Position numbers and translations under genes: made by a program
The notes under the pieces: generated by a model
The model's database searches: none
Seen by the model: only the letters and a program-made list of their open reading frames with translations
Told to the model about the DNA's origin: nothing
Shown: one piece after another, positions 24,801 to 33,454 of the stretch
Numbering within the stretch: position 1 is the stretch's first letter
Layout: every line of letters starts with the position of its first letter
DNA from: an uncultured Prevotella sp.
GTDB taxonomy: Bacteria > Bacteroidota > Bacteroidia > Bacteroidales > Bacteroidaceae
Direction: 5' to 3'
DNA: 40,073 nt
Assembly (NCBI GenBank): GCA_900318395.1
Contig: ONKL01000025.1
Span: 1 to 40,073 of the forward strand

Positions 24801-26069
24801 ATGCTATACTATCTCTTCAGATACCTCGGTCAATACGACATCCCTGGATCACACATGTGGTCCTACATCTCGTTCCGTGCCTTATTGACGCTGATTCTCG
24901 CATTATTGCTCTCTGCTTGGTTTGGCGAGCGTTTCATCAAGTGGATGAAGAAGAAGAAGATCTTTGAAACGGAACGTGATCCGAAGATTGACCCGTTTGG
25001 AGTAGAGAAGAAAGGCGTGCCGACTATGGGCGGCATCATCATCATTGTGAGTATTCTGATTCCCGTTCTGCTCTTGGGACGCATCCGAAACACCTATCTT
25101 ATTCTGATGATTATCACCACTGTCTGGTTAGGTTTCCTCGGGTTCCTTGACGACTATATCAAGATATTCAGGCGCAACAAGGATGGACTGAAGGGAAAAT
25201 ACAAGATTGTCGGACAAGTGAGCATAGGCTTCATCGTAGGACTGACGCTCTGGCTAAGTCCCGATGTCGTTGTGCGTGAGAACATCAATGTAAAGCAGAA
25301 TCAGGAGATTGTAGTCAAGCATAAGGCAGAACCTGTCAAATCATTGCAAACGACTATTCCGTTCATCAAGAATCACAACCTGAACTATTCAAGAGTGATG
25401 TCCTTCTGCGGAAAGTACAAGGTTGCAGCCGGATGGATGTTGTTCGTTTTCATCACGATTTTTGTCGTAACAGGCATCTCAAACGGAGCAAACCTTAACG
25501 ATGGTATGGACGGTATGTGTGCAGGTAATTCCGCTATCATCGGTGTGGCATTAGGCATTTTAGCCTATGTGTCTTCACACATTGGATATGCCTCTTACTT
25601 CGACATTATGTATATTCCGCATTCTGAGGAGTTGGTCATCTTCCTCTGTGCTTTTGTCGGAGCCATGATCGGTTTCCTTTGGTATAATGCATTCCCGGCT
25701 CAGGTATTTATGGGCGACACGGGTTCACTGACCATCGGTGGTATTATCGGAGTATGCGCAGTAATTATCCATAAGGAGTTGCTATTACCTATCCTTTGCG
25801 GGATCTTCTTCATTGAGAGTCTCAGCGTCATTATCCAGACCATGTGGTTCAAGATACAGAAGCGGAAAGGCAAGCGTGTCCGTGTGTTCAGGGCTGCTCC
25901 AATCCACGATACATTCCGTAAGCTCGATTCACAACTCGACGCTACTAGTACGTATATCCTGAAAGGGTGGCCTCATCGCCCGTTCCACGAGTCGAAAATC
26001 ACCATCCGTTTTTGGATTACGACCATTATTCTCGCCGCACTGACACTTATTACATTAAAGATTAGATAG
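24801..26069 (+). CDS. mraY: Phospho-MurNAc-pentapeptide transferase MraY with Bacteroidota insert
   Basis: A 422-residue polytopic membrane enzyme that transfers phospho-MurNAc-pentapeptide from UDP to undecaprenyl phosphate to give lipid I. Signature residues: PTMGGIIII (74-82), the catalytic Asp pair D117-D118 in GFLDDYIKI, NLNDGMDGM (231-239) and the histidine-rich KRVRVFRAAPIHDTFRKL. It is about 60 residues longer than E. coli MraY; the extra segment lies at about 155-208 (DVVVRENINVKQNQEIVVKH and following) between membrane helices, a feature I recall from other Bacteroidota MraY proteins. It acts at the inner membrane, upstream of MurG. Confidence 0.95.
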   Translation: MLYYLFRYLGQYDIPGSHMWSYISFRALLTLILALLLSAWFGERFIKWMKKKKIFETERDPKIDPFGVEKKGVPTMGGIIIIVSILIPVLLLGRIRNTYLILMIITTVWLGFLGFLDDYIKIFRRNKDGLKGKYKIVGQVSIGFIVGLTLWLSPDVVVRENINVKQNQEIVVKHKAEPVKSLQTTIPFIKNHNLNYSRVMSFCGKYKVAAGWMLFVFITIFVVTGISNGANLNDGMDGMCAGNSAIIGVALGILAYVSSHIGYASYFDIMYIPHSEELVIFLCAFVGAMIGFLWYNAFPAQVFMGDTGSLTIGGIIGVCAVIIHKELLLPILCGIFFIESLSVIIQTMWFKIQKRKGKRVRVFRAAPIHDTFRKLDSQLDATSTYILKGWPHRPFHESKITIRFWITTIILAALTLITLKIR

Positions 26070-26074
26070 AAAAT

Positions 26075-27406
26075 ATGAAAAGAATCGTTATATTAGGCGC
26101 AGGAGAGAGCGGCGCAGGAGCTGCCGTTCTGGCAAAAAAAGAAGGCTTCGATGTCTTTGTTTCCGACATATCAAAAATCGGCGACAAATACAAGAAGCAG
26201 CTCGATGACCATCAGATTGAATGGGAAGAAGGCCAACATACAGAGGAGAAAATCCTCAATGCCGACGAAATTATCAAAAGTCCCGGTATTCCCGATACAG
26301 CCCCGATGGTGAAAAAAGCCATCGACAAAGGCATCCATATCATCAGCGAGATTGAGTTTGCAGGGCGCTATACGGATTCTAAGATGATTTGCATCACTGG
26401 TTCGAACGGTAAAACCACAACGACCTCATTAATATATCACATTTTCAAGGAGGCAGGTTACGATGCAGGACTGGCAGGAAATATCGGCAATTCTCTGGCA
26501 CTCCAAGTGGCTGAAGATCCACATGAATACTACATCATCGAGCTCAGTTCCTTCCAGCTCGACAACATGTATGACTTCCGTGCTAACATCGCCATCCTGT
26601 TGAACATTACGCCCGACCATCTGGACCGCTATGGTTTCAAGATGCAGAACTATGTAGACGCAAAAATGCGTATCATCCAGAACCAGACCCCAAAAGACGC
26701 TTTCATCTATTGGGCTGATGATCCTGTCATCAAGCGTGAATTGGAGAAATACGATATCAAAGCCATTCAGTACCCATTCTCAGAATTGAAAGAGAAAGGC
26801 GTTATCGGTTACATCGAGAAAGGACAATATAAGATTGAGGAACCTGAACCATTCAACATGGAACAAGAAAGCCTCAGTCTGACAGGCAAACACAATATCT
26901 ACAACTCCCTTGCCGCCGGAATCGCTGCCAATATCTCAGGCATCAAGAAGGAAAATATCCGCAAGAGCCTCAGTGACTTCCCTGGCGTTGAGCATCGTCT
27001 GGAAAAAGTTTGCACGGTTCGTGGCGTCCAGTACATCAATGACTCTAAAGCTACGAATGTCGACGCTTGCTGGTATGCACTAGAGTCCATGAAGACAAAA
27101 GTCATCCTTATCATCGGTGGTAAAGACAAGGGAAACGACTACGAGCCCATCAAGCCGCTCGTCAAGGAAAAATGCGTAGGTCTCGTATATTTAGGTGCAG
27201 ACAACCAGAAGTTACACGACAATTTCGACAATATGGGAATTCCCTTCCGCGACACACACTCCATGAAAGAATGCATGGAAGCATGTTACGAGATGGCACA
27301 GCCTGGCGAGACTGTGTTACTCAGTCCCTGCTGTGCTTCCTTCGATCTCTTTAAGAACATGGAGGATCGTGGTGAACAGTTCAAAGAATTAGCAAGAAAC
27401 CTCTGA
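26075..27406 (+). CDS. murD: UDP-MurNAc-L-Ala:D-Glu ligase MurD
   Basis: A 443-residue Mur ligase that adds D-glutamate to UDP-MurNAc-L-alanine using ATP. The N-terminal Rossmann-like domain opens with VILGAGESGAGAAVLAKKEG (8-13 loop) and has IKSPGIP (68-73). The central domain has the P-loop GSNGKTTT (109-116) and LNITPDHLDRYGF; the C-terminal domain has FPGVEHRLE, YINDSKATNVDA and LLSPCCASFDLFKNMEDRGE, which are MurD hallmarks. It is separated from mraY by 5 bases and from ftsW by 1 base, so it is part of the same transcript. Length is normal. Confidence 0.96.
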   Translation: MKRIVILGAGESGAGAAVLAKKEGFDVFVSDISKIGDKYKKQLDDHQIEWEEGQHTEEKILNADEIIKSPGIPDTAPMVKKAIDKGIHIISEIEFAGRYTDSKMICITGSNGKTTTTSLIYHIFKEAGYDAGLAGNIGNSLALQVAEDPHEYYIIELSSFQLDNMYDFRANIAILLNITPDHLDRYGFKMQNYVDAKMRIIQNQTPKDAFIYWADDPVIKRELEKYDIKAIQYPFSELKEKGVIGYIEKGQYKIEEPEPFNMEQESLSLTGKHNIYNSLAAGIAANISGIKKENIRKSLSDFPGVEHRLEKVCTVRGVQYINDSKATNVDACWYALESMKTKVILIIGGKDKGNDYEPIKPLVKEKCVGLVYLGADNQKLHDNFDNMGIPFRDTHSMKECMEACYEMAQPGETVLLSPCCASFDLFKNMEDRGEQFKELARNL

Positions 27407-27407
27407 T

Positions 27408-28667
27408 ATGAATAAAAAGATAGGCAACATCTTCAAAGGTGACAAGGTCATTTGGATGGTATTCTTCTTCCTCTGTATGATCAGTATCGTCGAAGTCTTC
27501 TCGGCTTCGAGCAACCTGACTTATAAGAGCCAGAACTACATCGGTCCTATTGCTTTCCACACCGGCACGATCGTGATAGGTGCCTTGGTTGCCGTGGTGA
27601 CACTCAACATTCCTTGCCGCTATTTTAAATTGATGACGCCTTTCTTACTGATTATCTCAGGCATCACACTCCTCTGGGTACTTGTTGGTGGAGAGTCTAT
27701 CAATGGGGCTAACCGTGTCATCTCGCTGCCGGGAGGAATCACTTTCCAACCTTCAGAGATTGCAAAAGGCACAATGGTTCTGATTACAGCACAGATCCTC
27801 AGCGCCATGCAACGCGAAGACGGAGCCGACAAGAAGGCATTCAAATATATCCTATGGATTGTGGTACCGACGGCGGCGTTGATTGGCATTGAGAATCTGT
27901 CAACGGCAGCCTTACTCCTTGTCGTCATTTTCCTGATGATGTTTATCGGACGCATACCGATGACTCAGATGGGAAAACTTGTAGGTGCAGCAGGTTTTGT
28001 TATCGCCGTGTTCCTGACTTTGGTACTGACTTTGGGAAGTATCGGTGCAGATGAAGAAAAGAACACCCAGACGGTCGAGGCTGTTTCAGGCAATGCCACC
28101 GACACGAAAGTCATCAAGGGTGGCGGAGTCTTCCACCGCTTCGTCACTTGGCGAAACCGCATCATCAAACATCTCGACAAGAAAAATGTATCGCCTCTCG
28201 AATACGACCTCGACAAAGACGCCCAGGTAGCACACGCCAATATCGCCATTGTATCGAGCAATATCATTGGCAAAGGGCCAGGACAATCTGTTGAGCGTGA
28301 TTTCTTGTCACAGGCCTTCTCCGACTTCATCTTTGCCATTGTCATTGAGGAACTTGGCATCTTTGGAGCAGCATTCGTGGTGTTCCTCTATATTGTTTTA
28401 CTTTACAGGACAGCACGTATCGCCAGCCGTTGCGAGAACAACTTCCCTGCGTTCTTCGCCATGGGACTAGCATTACTGTTAGTTGTCCAGGCATCATTCA
28501 ATATGCTAGTTGCAGTGGGTATAGCTCCTGTTACAGGACAACCTCTGCCACTTATCAGCAAAGGTGGAACCTCCACCATCATCAACTGCGCATATATCGG
28601 TGCGATATTAAGTGTTAGCCGCTCTGCGAAAAAAAGAGCGGGGAATTTGGCAGTAAAAGAAATATAA
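27408..28667 (+). CDS. ftsW: Septal peptidoglycan glycosyltransferase FtsW
   Basis: A 419-residue SEDS-family polytopic membrane protein that polymerises lipid II at the septum in complex with FtsI. Landmarks: GANRVISLPGGITFQPSEIA (100-119), IENLSTAALL (161-170), the large extracytoplasmic loop at about 210-300, ERDFLSQAFSDFIFAIVIEE, which carries the conserved catalytic-loop region, and the C-terminal VTGQPLPLISKGGTS. The loop at about 215-270 (DEEKNTQTVEAVSGNATDT and on) is longer than in E. coli FtsW. A short hairpin (CCGCTCT with AGAGCGG, 28619-28641) lies in the last codons and is not followed by a T-run. Confidence 0.95.
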   Translation: MNKKIGNIFKGDKVIWMVFFFLCMISIVEVFSASSNLTYKSQNYIGPIAFHTGTIVIGALVAVVTLNIPCRYFKLMTPFLLIISGITLLWVLVGGESINGANRVISLPGGITFQPSEIAKGTMVLITAQILSAMQREDGADKKAFKYILWIVVPTAALIGIENLSTAALLLVVIFLMMFIGRIPMTQMGKLVGAAGFVIAVFLTLVLTLGSIGADEEKNTQTVEAVSGNATDTKVIKGGGVFHRFVTWRNRIIKHLDKKNVSPLEYDLDKDAQVAHANIAIVSSNIIGKGPGQSVERDFLSQAFSDFIFAIVIEELGIFGAAFVVFLYIVLLYRTARIASRCENNFPAFFAMGLALLLVVQASFNMLVAVGIAPVTGQPLPLISKGGTSTIINCAYIGAILSVSRSAKKRAGNLAVKEI

Positions 28668-28679
28668 TTTGTATTTTTG
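28646..28679 (+). promoter_or_regulatory. Internal promoter before murG
   Basis: TTTG (28646-28649) and TATTTTTG (28672-28679) with a 22-base spacer; the -7 box lies in the 34-base gap between ftsW and murG, the widest gap in the first two thirds of the cluster. The predicted leader for murG is about 15 bases. A second transcript could supply murG-murC-ftsQ-ftsA-ftsZ. Confidence 0.55.
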
Positions 28680-28701
28680 CACGCAATATATATAACAAGG
28701 T

Positions 28702-29805
28702 ATGGATAAGAAGTTAAAAGTCATCATTAGCGGAGGTGGAACTGGAGGTCATATTTTCCCAGCCATTTCTATTGCAAACGCCCTGAGAGCACTAAGACCC
28801 GATGCACAGATTCTGTTCGTTGGAGCCATCGACCGTATGGAAATGCAGCGCGTTCCTGCTGCAGGTTATAAAATCAAGGGACTTCCCATCTGCGGTTTCG
28901 ATCGTCAGCACAAACTAAAGAATATCAAAGTACTATTCAAGATATGGAAGAGCCAACGTATGGCTAAGAAAATCATCAAGGACTTTAAGCCTGATGTCGT
29001 TGTGGGCGTTGGAGGATTTGCCAGTGGTCCCACACTCAATACAGCAGCCTCGATGGGTGTACCCTGTCTGATTCAAGAGCAGAATTCCTATGCCGGCGTT
29101 ACCAACAAGTTACTTGCCAAGAAAGCGGAGAAGATTTGTGTGGCTTATGAAGGTATGGAGCGTTTCTTCCCTGCAGAAAAGATCATCATGACAGGAAATC
29201 CTGTTCGCCAGGCCCTGCTCAATACCAAGATTTCACGAGAAGATGCTGTCAAGAGCTTCGGGCTGAACCCTGAAAAGAAGACAATTCTGTTGCTTGGAGG
29301 TAGTCTGGGAGCCAGGACGATCAATGTCAGTGTACTGCTCCACCTTGATTTGGTGAAGTCTACTGACGTACAGTTTATTTGGCAAACAGGTAGCTATTAC
29401 AGTGCTGCTATCGCAGAAGAGTTAAAGGGCGAGAATATCCCAAATCTGAAGGTAACCGATTTTATTACCGATATGGCAACAGCCTACAAGGCTGCCGACC
29501 TCGTCATCAGTCGCGCTGGTGCCAGCAGTATTTCTGAATTCTGTCTGATCGGGAAACCTGTCATCCTCGTACCTAGTCCAAATGTGGCAGAAGATCATCA
29601 GACCAAGAACGCCCTGGCACTCTCCAGCAAGAATGCCGCTATCCACGTCAAGGATGCCGATGCCCCTGCAAATCTGCTTGAACTGGCAGTCCATACCGTC
29701 AATGATGACAAGCGCTTGAAGGAGCTCAGTGAGAATGTCCTGAAGCTTGCGCTGCCCGACTCAGCAGAAATCATAGCAAAAGAAGTAATCAAGTTAGTAA
29801 GATGA
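28702..29805 (+). CDS. murG: UDP-GlcNAc:lipid I N-acetylglucosaminyltransferase MurG
   Basis: A 367-residue GT28 enzyme that adds GlcNAc to lipid I, forming lipid II on the cytoplasmic face of the inner membrane. The N-terminal loop GGGTGGHIFP (11-20) and VGVGGFASGPTLNTAA bind the acceptor; the C-terminal domain has LLLGGSLGARTIN, TDFITDMATAYKAADLVISR, AGASSISEFCLIGKPVILVP and EDHQTKNALAL for UDP-GlcNAc. Length is normal. The stop overlaps murC by 4 bases (ATGA type), so the two are translationally coupled. It is preceded by a probable internal promoter. Confidence 0.96.
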   Translation: MDKKLKVIISGGGTGGHIFPAISIANALRALRPDAQILFVGAIDRMEMQRVPAAGYKIKGLPICGFDRQHKLKNIKVLFKIWKSQRMAKKIIKDFKPDVVVGVGGFASGPTLNTAASMGVPCLIQEQNSYAGVTNKLLAKKAEKICVAYEGMERFFPAEKIIMTGNPVRQALLNTKISREDAVKSFGLNPEKKTILLLGGSLGARTINVSVLLHLDLVKSTDVQFIWQTGSYYSAAIAEELKGENIPNLKVTDFITDMATAYKAADLVISRAGASSISEFCLIGKPVILVPSPNVAEDHQTKNALALSSKNAAIHVKDADAPANLLELAVHTVNDDKRLKELSENVLKLALPDSAEIIAKEVIKLVR

Positions 29806-31181
29806 ATATAACAGATATCAAAGCAGTCTATTTTGTAGGAGCAGGCGGTATCGGCATGAGTGCCATTGCCCGCTATTTCCTCAAGAAGGGTCTGGTTGTG
29901 GCCGGTTACGACAAGACACCTTCCGATCTGACACGTCAGTTGGAAAAAGAGGGTATGCTCATTCACTACGATGAGAATATCGAAGAGATACCACATATCT
30001 GCAAACAGAAGGAGTCATGCCTGGTCATTTATACGCCTGCCATCCCAGCAGATCATCAGGAACTGGTTTTCTTCCAGAAGAATGGCTTCGAGATTCAGAA
30101 ACGTGCACAGGTGCTGGGCACACTGACCAAAGCACATAAAGGACTATGTGTCGCTGGAACCCACGGCAAAACGACGACATCCACCATGTGTGCTCATATC
30201 ATGCATCAAAGCCACCTCAACTGCAATGCCTTCCTCGGAGGCATCTCCAAGAACTACGGCACTAACTATATCCTCTCCGACTCCGACTATGTCGTGATTG
30301 AAGCCGATGAGTTCGACCGCAGTTTCCACTGGCTGCGCCCATGGATGTCGGTCATTACCTCCACAGATCCTGACCATCTGGACATTTATGGTACAAAAGA
30401 GGCATATCTGGAGAGTTTCCGTCACTATACCGAGCTGATTCAGCCTGGCGGGGCACTGATAATCCATCGCGACCTTGAGATGAAGGAACACCTTCAAGAC
30501 GGTGTACGCCATTATGATTATAGCCTCAACGAAGGTGATTTCCACGCAGAGAACATCCGTATCGAGAATGGAGAGATCACGTTCGACTTCATCTCCCCTA
30601 TTGAAAATATTAAAGACGTGCAACTGGGGCAGCCCATTCCCATTAACATTGAGAATGGCATCGCAGCTATGGCTATGGCTCAACTTAACGGTTGTACAGC
30701 TGATGAACTGAAATATGGCATAAAGACCTACTATGGTGTTGACCGCCGATTTGACTTCAAGATTAAGACTGACCGTCTGGTGTTCCTCAGCGACTACGCC
30801 CATCACCCTAAGGAGATCTACCAAAGTGCCAAGAGTATCCGTGAGCTATATAAGGACAAGCACATTACGGCTATTTTCCAGCCGCATCTCTATACCCGCA
30901 CCCGTGACTTCTACCGGGACTTTGCCGATGCACTGAGCCAGCTCGACGAAGTGGTGCTCACAGAGATCTATCCTGCCCGTGAACAACCCATTGAGGGAGT
31001 CACGTCCCAACTCATCTATGACAACCTGAAAGAGGGAGTCAAGAAAGAAATGATTCATAAAGACGAGGTCCTCGATTACGTGAGCTCCCACAATTTCGAG
31101 GTGCTGATCGTGTTAGGCGCTGGCGACCTGGATAATCAGGTGCCACAAATCACTAAATTGCTAAATAGTAAAATCAAATAA
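29802..31181 (+). CDS. murC: UDP-MurNAc:L-alanine ligase MurC
   Basis: A 459-residue Mur ligase that adds L-alanine to UDP-MurNAc, the first peptide step. The N-terminal domain has FVGAGGIGMSAIARYF (11-26); the ATPase P-loop is GTHGKTTTS (119-127); further motifs are FLGGISKNYG, EADEFDRSFHWL, TDPDHLDIYG, and in the C-terminal domain FLSDYAHHPKEI and FQPHLYTRTRDF. These are diagnostic for MurC rather than Mpl. It begins inside the murG stop and ends 9 bases before the ftsQ ATG. Confidence 0.96.
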   Translation: MNITDIKAVYFVGAGGIGMSAIARYFLKKGLVVAGYDKTPSDLTRQLEKEGMLIHYDENIEEIPHICKQKESCLVIYTPAIPADHQELVFFQKNGFEIQKRAQVLGTLTKAHKGLCVAGTHGKTTTSTMCAHIMHQSHLNCNAFLGGISKNYGTNYILSDSDYVVIEADEFDRSFHWLRPWMSVITSTDPDHLDIYGTKEAYLESFRHYTELIQPGGALIIHRDLEMKEHLQDGVRHYDYSLNEGDFHAENIRIENGEITFDFISPIENIKDVQLGQPIPINIENGIAAMAMAQLNGCTADELKYGIKTYYGVDRRFDFKIKTDRLVFLSDYAHHPKEIYQSAKSIRELYKDKHITAIFQPHLYTRTRDFYRDFADALSQLDEVVLTEIYPAREQPIEGVTSQLIYDNLKEGVKKEMIHKDEVLDYVSSHNFEVLIVLGAGDLDNQVPQITKLLNSKIK

Positions 31182-31190
31182 TTGCAACAA

Positions 31191-31955
31191 ATGACCATCA
31201 ACTGGAAGAAGTCCATGATTGTAGTCTGCGATATCGTGATCGCCACCTACATACTACTGGCTGTTACTGCGTTTAACAAGCCAGATGCTAAAGCCGTGTC
31301 TTGCAATGAGGTGAAGATTGATATCAAAGAAGGCCGTGTGGATGGATTCTTGAATGCCAACGAGGTCAAGAAAATATTATCAAAGGATAAAATCTACCCC
31401 CTATCCAAGCCTATGAGCACCATCAATCCCCGACAGATTGAGGAGTCCTTGGAAAAGAGTCCCTTCGTAGAAAATGCAGAATGTCACAAGACTCTCAGTG
31501 GTCACGTATGCATCAACATTCAGCAGCGCATTCCGGTCATCAGGGTCATGAATGCCAATGGAGAAAGCTATTACATTGACACGCACGGCAACATCATGCC
31601 CGAAGCCCGCTATGTAAACGATCTCATCATCGCCACAGGAAGTATCTCGAAGAAATATGCCCAAAACGTGCTGACCCGAGTTTCCAACCACATCATGGCT
31701 GACAACTTCTGGAAGAACCAAGTGGTGCAGATCAACATTCTCGACGACGGCACGATGGAATTGGTACCACGCGTGGGCGACCATATTGTTTATCTCGGTG
31801 TACCCTCCCATGTAGACAAGAAGTTGGAGCGTCTGCGCAAATTCTACCTTTATGGACTCAATAAGGCTGGATGGAACAAATACAACTATATCAATCTGGA
31901 ATTCGACAACCAGATTATCTGTAAGAGAAATCATAGAAAAAGAACAAATAATTAA
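31191..31955 (+). CDS. ftsQ: Cell-division protein FtsQ
   Basis: A 254-residue bitopic membrane protein. I use the ATG at 31191; a TTG three codons upstream directly abuts the murC stop and is a weaker choice. A TM helix spans about 9-28 (MIVVCDIVIATYILLAVTAF), then a POTRA-like domain (CNEVKIDIKEGRVDGFLNAN, then IEESLEKSPFVENAECHKTL) and a beta domain. The identification rests on position between murC and ftsA and on this POTRA layout, because FtsQ is weakly conserved. It links the cytoplasmic and periplasmic parts of the divisome through FtsL/FtsB. Confidence 0.88.
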   Translation: MTINWKKSMIVVCDIVIATYILLAVTAFNKPDAKAVSCNEVKIDIKEGRVDGFLNANEVKKILSKDKIYPLSKPMSTINPRQIEESLEKSPFVENAECHKTLSGHVCINIQQRIPVIRVMNANGESYYIDTHGNIMPEARYVNDLIIATGSISKKYAQNVLTRVSNHIMADNFWKNQVVQINILDDGTMELVPRVGDHIVYLGVPSHVDKKLERLRKFYLYGLNKAGWNKYNYINLEFDNQIICKRNHRKRTNN

Positions 31956-31961
31956 GAAGAG

Positions 31962-33416
31962 ATGGCAGCAAAGGAATTTATCGTAGCAATTGAACTCGGC
32001 TCATCCAAAATGACCGGTATCGCGGGGCAGAAGAATCTCGACGGCAGCATCAACGTACTGGCTGTTGTCAAGGAAGACTCTTCGTCGTTTATCCGCAAGG
32101 GAGTGGTCTACAACATCGACAAGACCGCTCAATGCCTCACCAGTATCGTTAAGAAACTGGAAAACCAACTCAAGACTGAAGTTTTACAGGTCTATGTCGG
32201 TGTTGGCGGACAATCTATCCGTAGCGTGAAAAACGTGATATCGAAAGACCTACCCGTAGAAACGATTATTACTCAAGACATGGTCATCGAACTGATGGAT
32301 GCAAACCGTAGTATGGTATATCAGGATCAGGAAATTCTCGATGCTGCCGCTCAGGAATACAAGGTAGGTTCTCAGTTCCAACTCGATCCCGTTGGCATAC
32401 AAGCTAATCGCCTGGAAGGCAATTTCCTGAACATCCTTGAGCGTAAGGCATTCTATAAGAACCTCAACAAATGCTTCGAGGCAGCCGGCATCAATGTCGC
32501 CGAGATGTATTTGGCTCCACTGGCACTGGCAGACAGCGTACTTACTGAGGCTGAGAAGCGTTCTGGGTGTGCCCTTGTCGACATCGGTGCCGATACGACT
32601 ACAGTATCCGTCTACTCCAAGAACATCCTGCGTCATCTGGCTGTTATCCCCCTCGGCAGCAACAATATCACCAAGGATATTGCCACACTCCAGATGGAAG
32701 AGAGCGATGCCGAGAAGATGAAGCTCAAATATGGTTCTGCTTTCACTGATAACAGCGAGATTGATAGTGAGCTGAAATACTCTATTGACTCAGACCGTCA
32801 GGTTGAGAGCCGCAAGTTCATAGAGATTGTTGAAGGTCGTCTCGAGGAGATCATTGAGAATGTCTGGTACCAGATACCATCAGAATATTACGACAAGCTC
32901 TTGGGAGGTATCATCCTCACTGGTGGCGGCTCGAACATGAAGAATATCGAAAAGGCTTTCAGCAACCATACTCATGTCGAGAAGATCCGCGTTGCCAAGT
33001 TCGTCACACAAACCGTTATTTCAAATAATGAGGATATCAAATCCCACAACGGCATGATGAACACCGTGCTGGGACTCCTCATCAAAGGCGACATCAACTG
33101 CGCCGGCGGCCCTGTCGATCCAAATGGCGATCTCTTCAGCAGCCAGAGGCCATCAATATCTCATTCCACTACCGATATGCGTCCTGCCCGTCAGGCTACT
33201 GACATTCCTGCCGGCGTCATCCGCACTGAAGCCGAGAAGCAGAAGGCTGAAGAGGAGAAACGTCGTCAGCAGGAAGAAGAGGAGCGCATCAAGCGTGAAG
33301 AAGAACTCAAGAAGAAGGAGGAAGAAGAGCGTATCCGCAAGGAGAACAGCAAGTGGAACAAGTTTAAGAAAGGCGCCCTGAAATTTGTCAAGGGAATGGT
33401 CGAAGAAGAAGAGTAA
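31962..33416 (+). CDS. ftsA: Cell-division protein FtsA with long charged C-terminal extension
   Basis: A 484-residue actin-like ATPase that ties FtsZ filaments to the membrane. ATP-binding motifs: FIVAIELGSSKMTGIAG (phosphate 1), CALVDIGADTTTVSVY (phosphate 2) and GGIILTGGGSNMKNIE (adenosine). The SHS2/1C domain lies at about 85-165 (VGVGGQSIRSVKNVISKDLP). The body ends near residue 415; the rest is a run of Glu, Lys and Arg (EEKRRQQEEEERIKREEELK and on), probably a long helix, ending in NSKWNKFKKGALKFVKGM, an amphipathic helix suited to membrane binding. The extension makes it longer than E. coli FtsA (about 420 residues). Confidence 0.95.
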   Translation: MAAKEFIVAIELGSSKMTGIAGQKNLDGSINVLAVVKEDSSSFIRKGVVYNIDKTAQCLTSIVKKLENQLKTEVLQVYVGVGGQSIRSVKNVISKDLPVETIITQDMVIELMDANRSMVYQDQEILDAAAQEYKVGSQFQLDPVGIQANRLEGNFLNILERKAFYKNLNKCFEAAGINVAEMYLAPLALADSVLTEAEKRSGCALVDIGADTTTVSVYSKNILRHLAVIPLGSNNITKDIATLQMEESDAEKMKLKYGSAFTDNSEIDSELKYSIDSDRQVESRKFIEIVEGRLEEIIENVWYQIPSEYYDKLLGGIILTGGGSNMKNIEKAFSNHTHVEKIRVAKFVTQTVISNNEDIKSHNGMMNTVLGLLIKGDINCAGGPVDPNGDLFSSQRPSISHSTTDMRPARQATDIPAGVIRTEAEKQKAEEEKRRQQEEEERIKREEELKKKEEEERIRKENSKWNKFKKGALKFVKGMVEEEE

Positions 33417-33454
33417 GAGAATGGAGTTTAATTATTAATGTAAAGCGAACAGTT

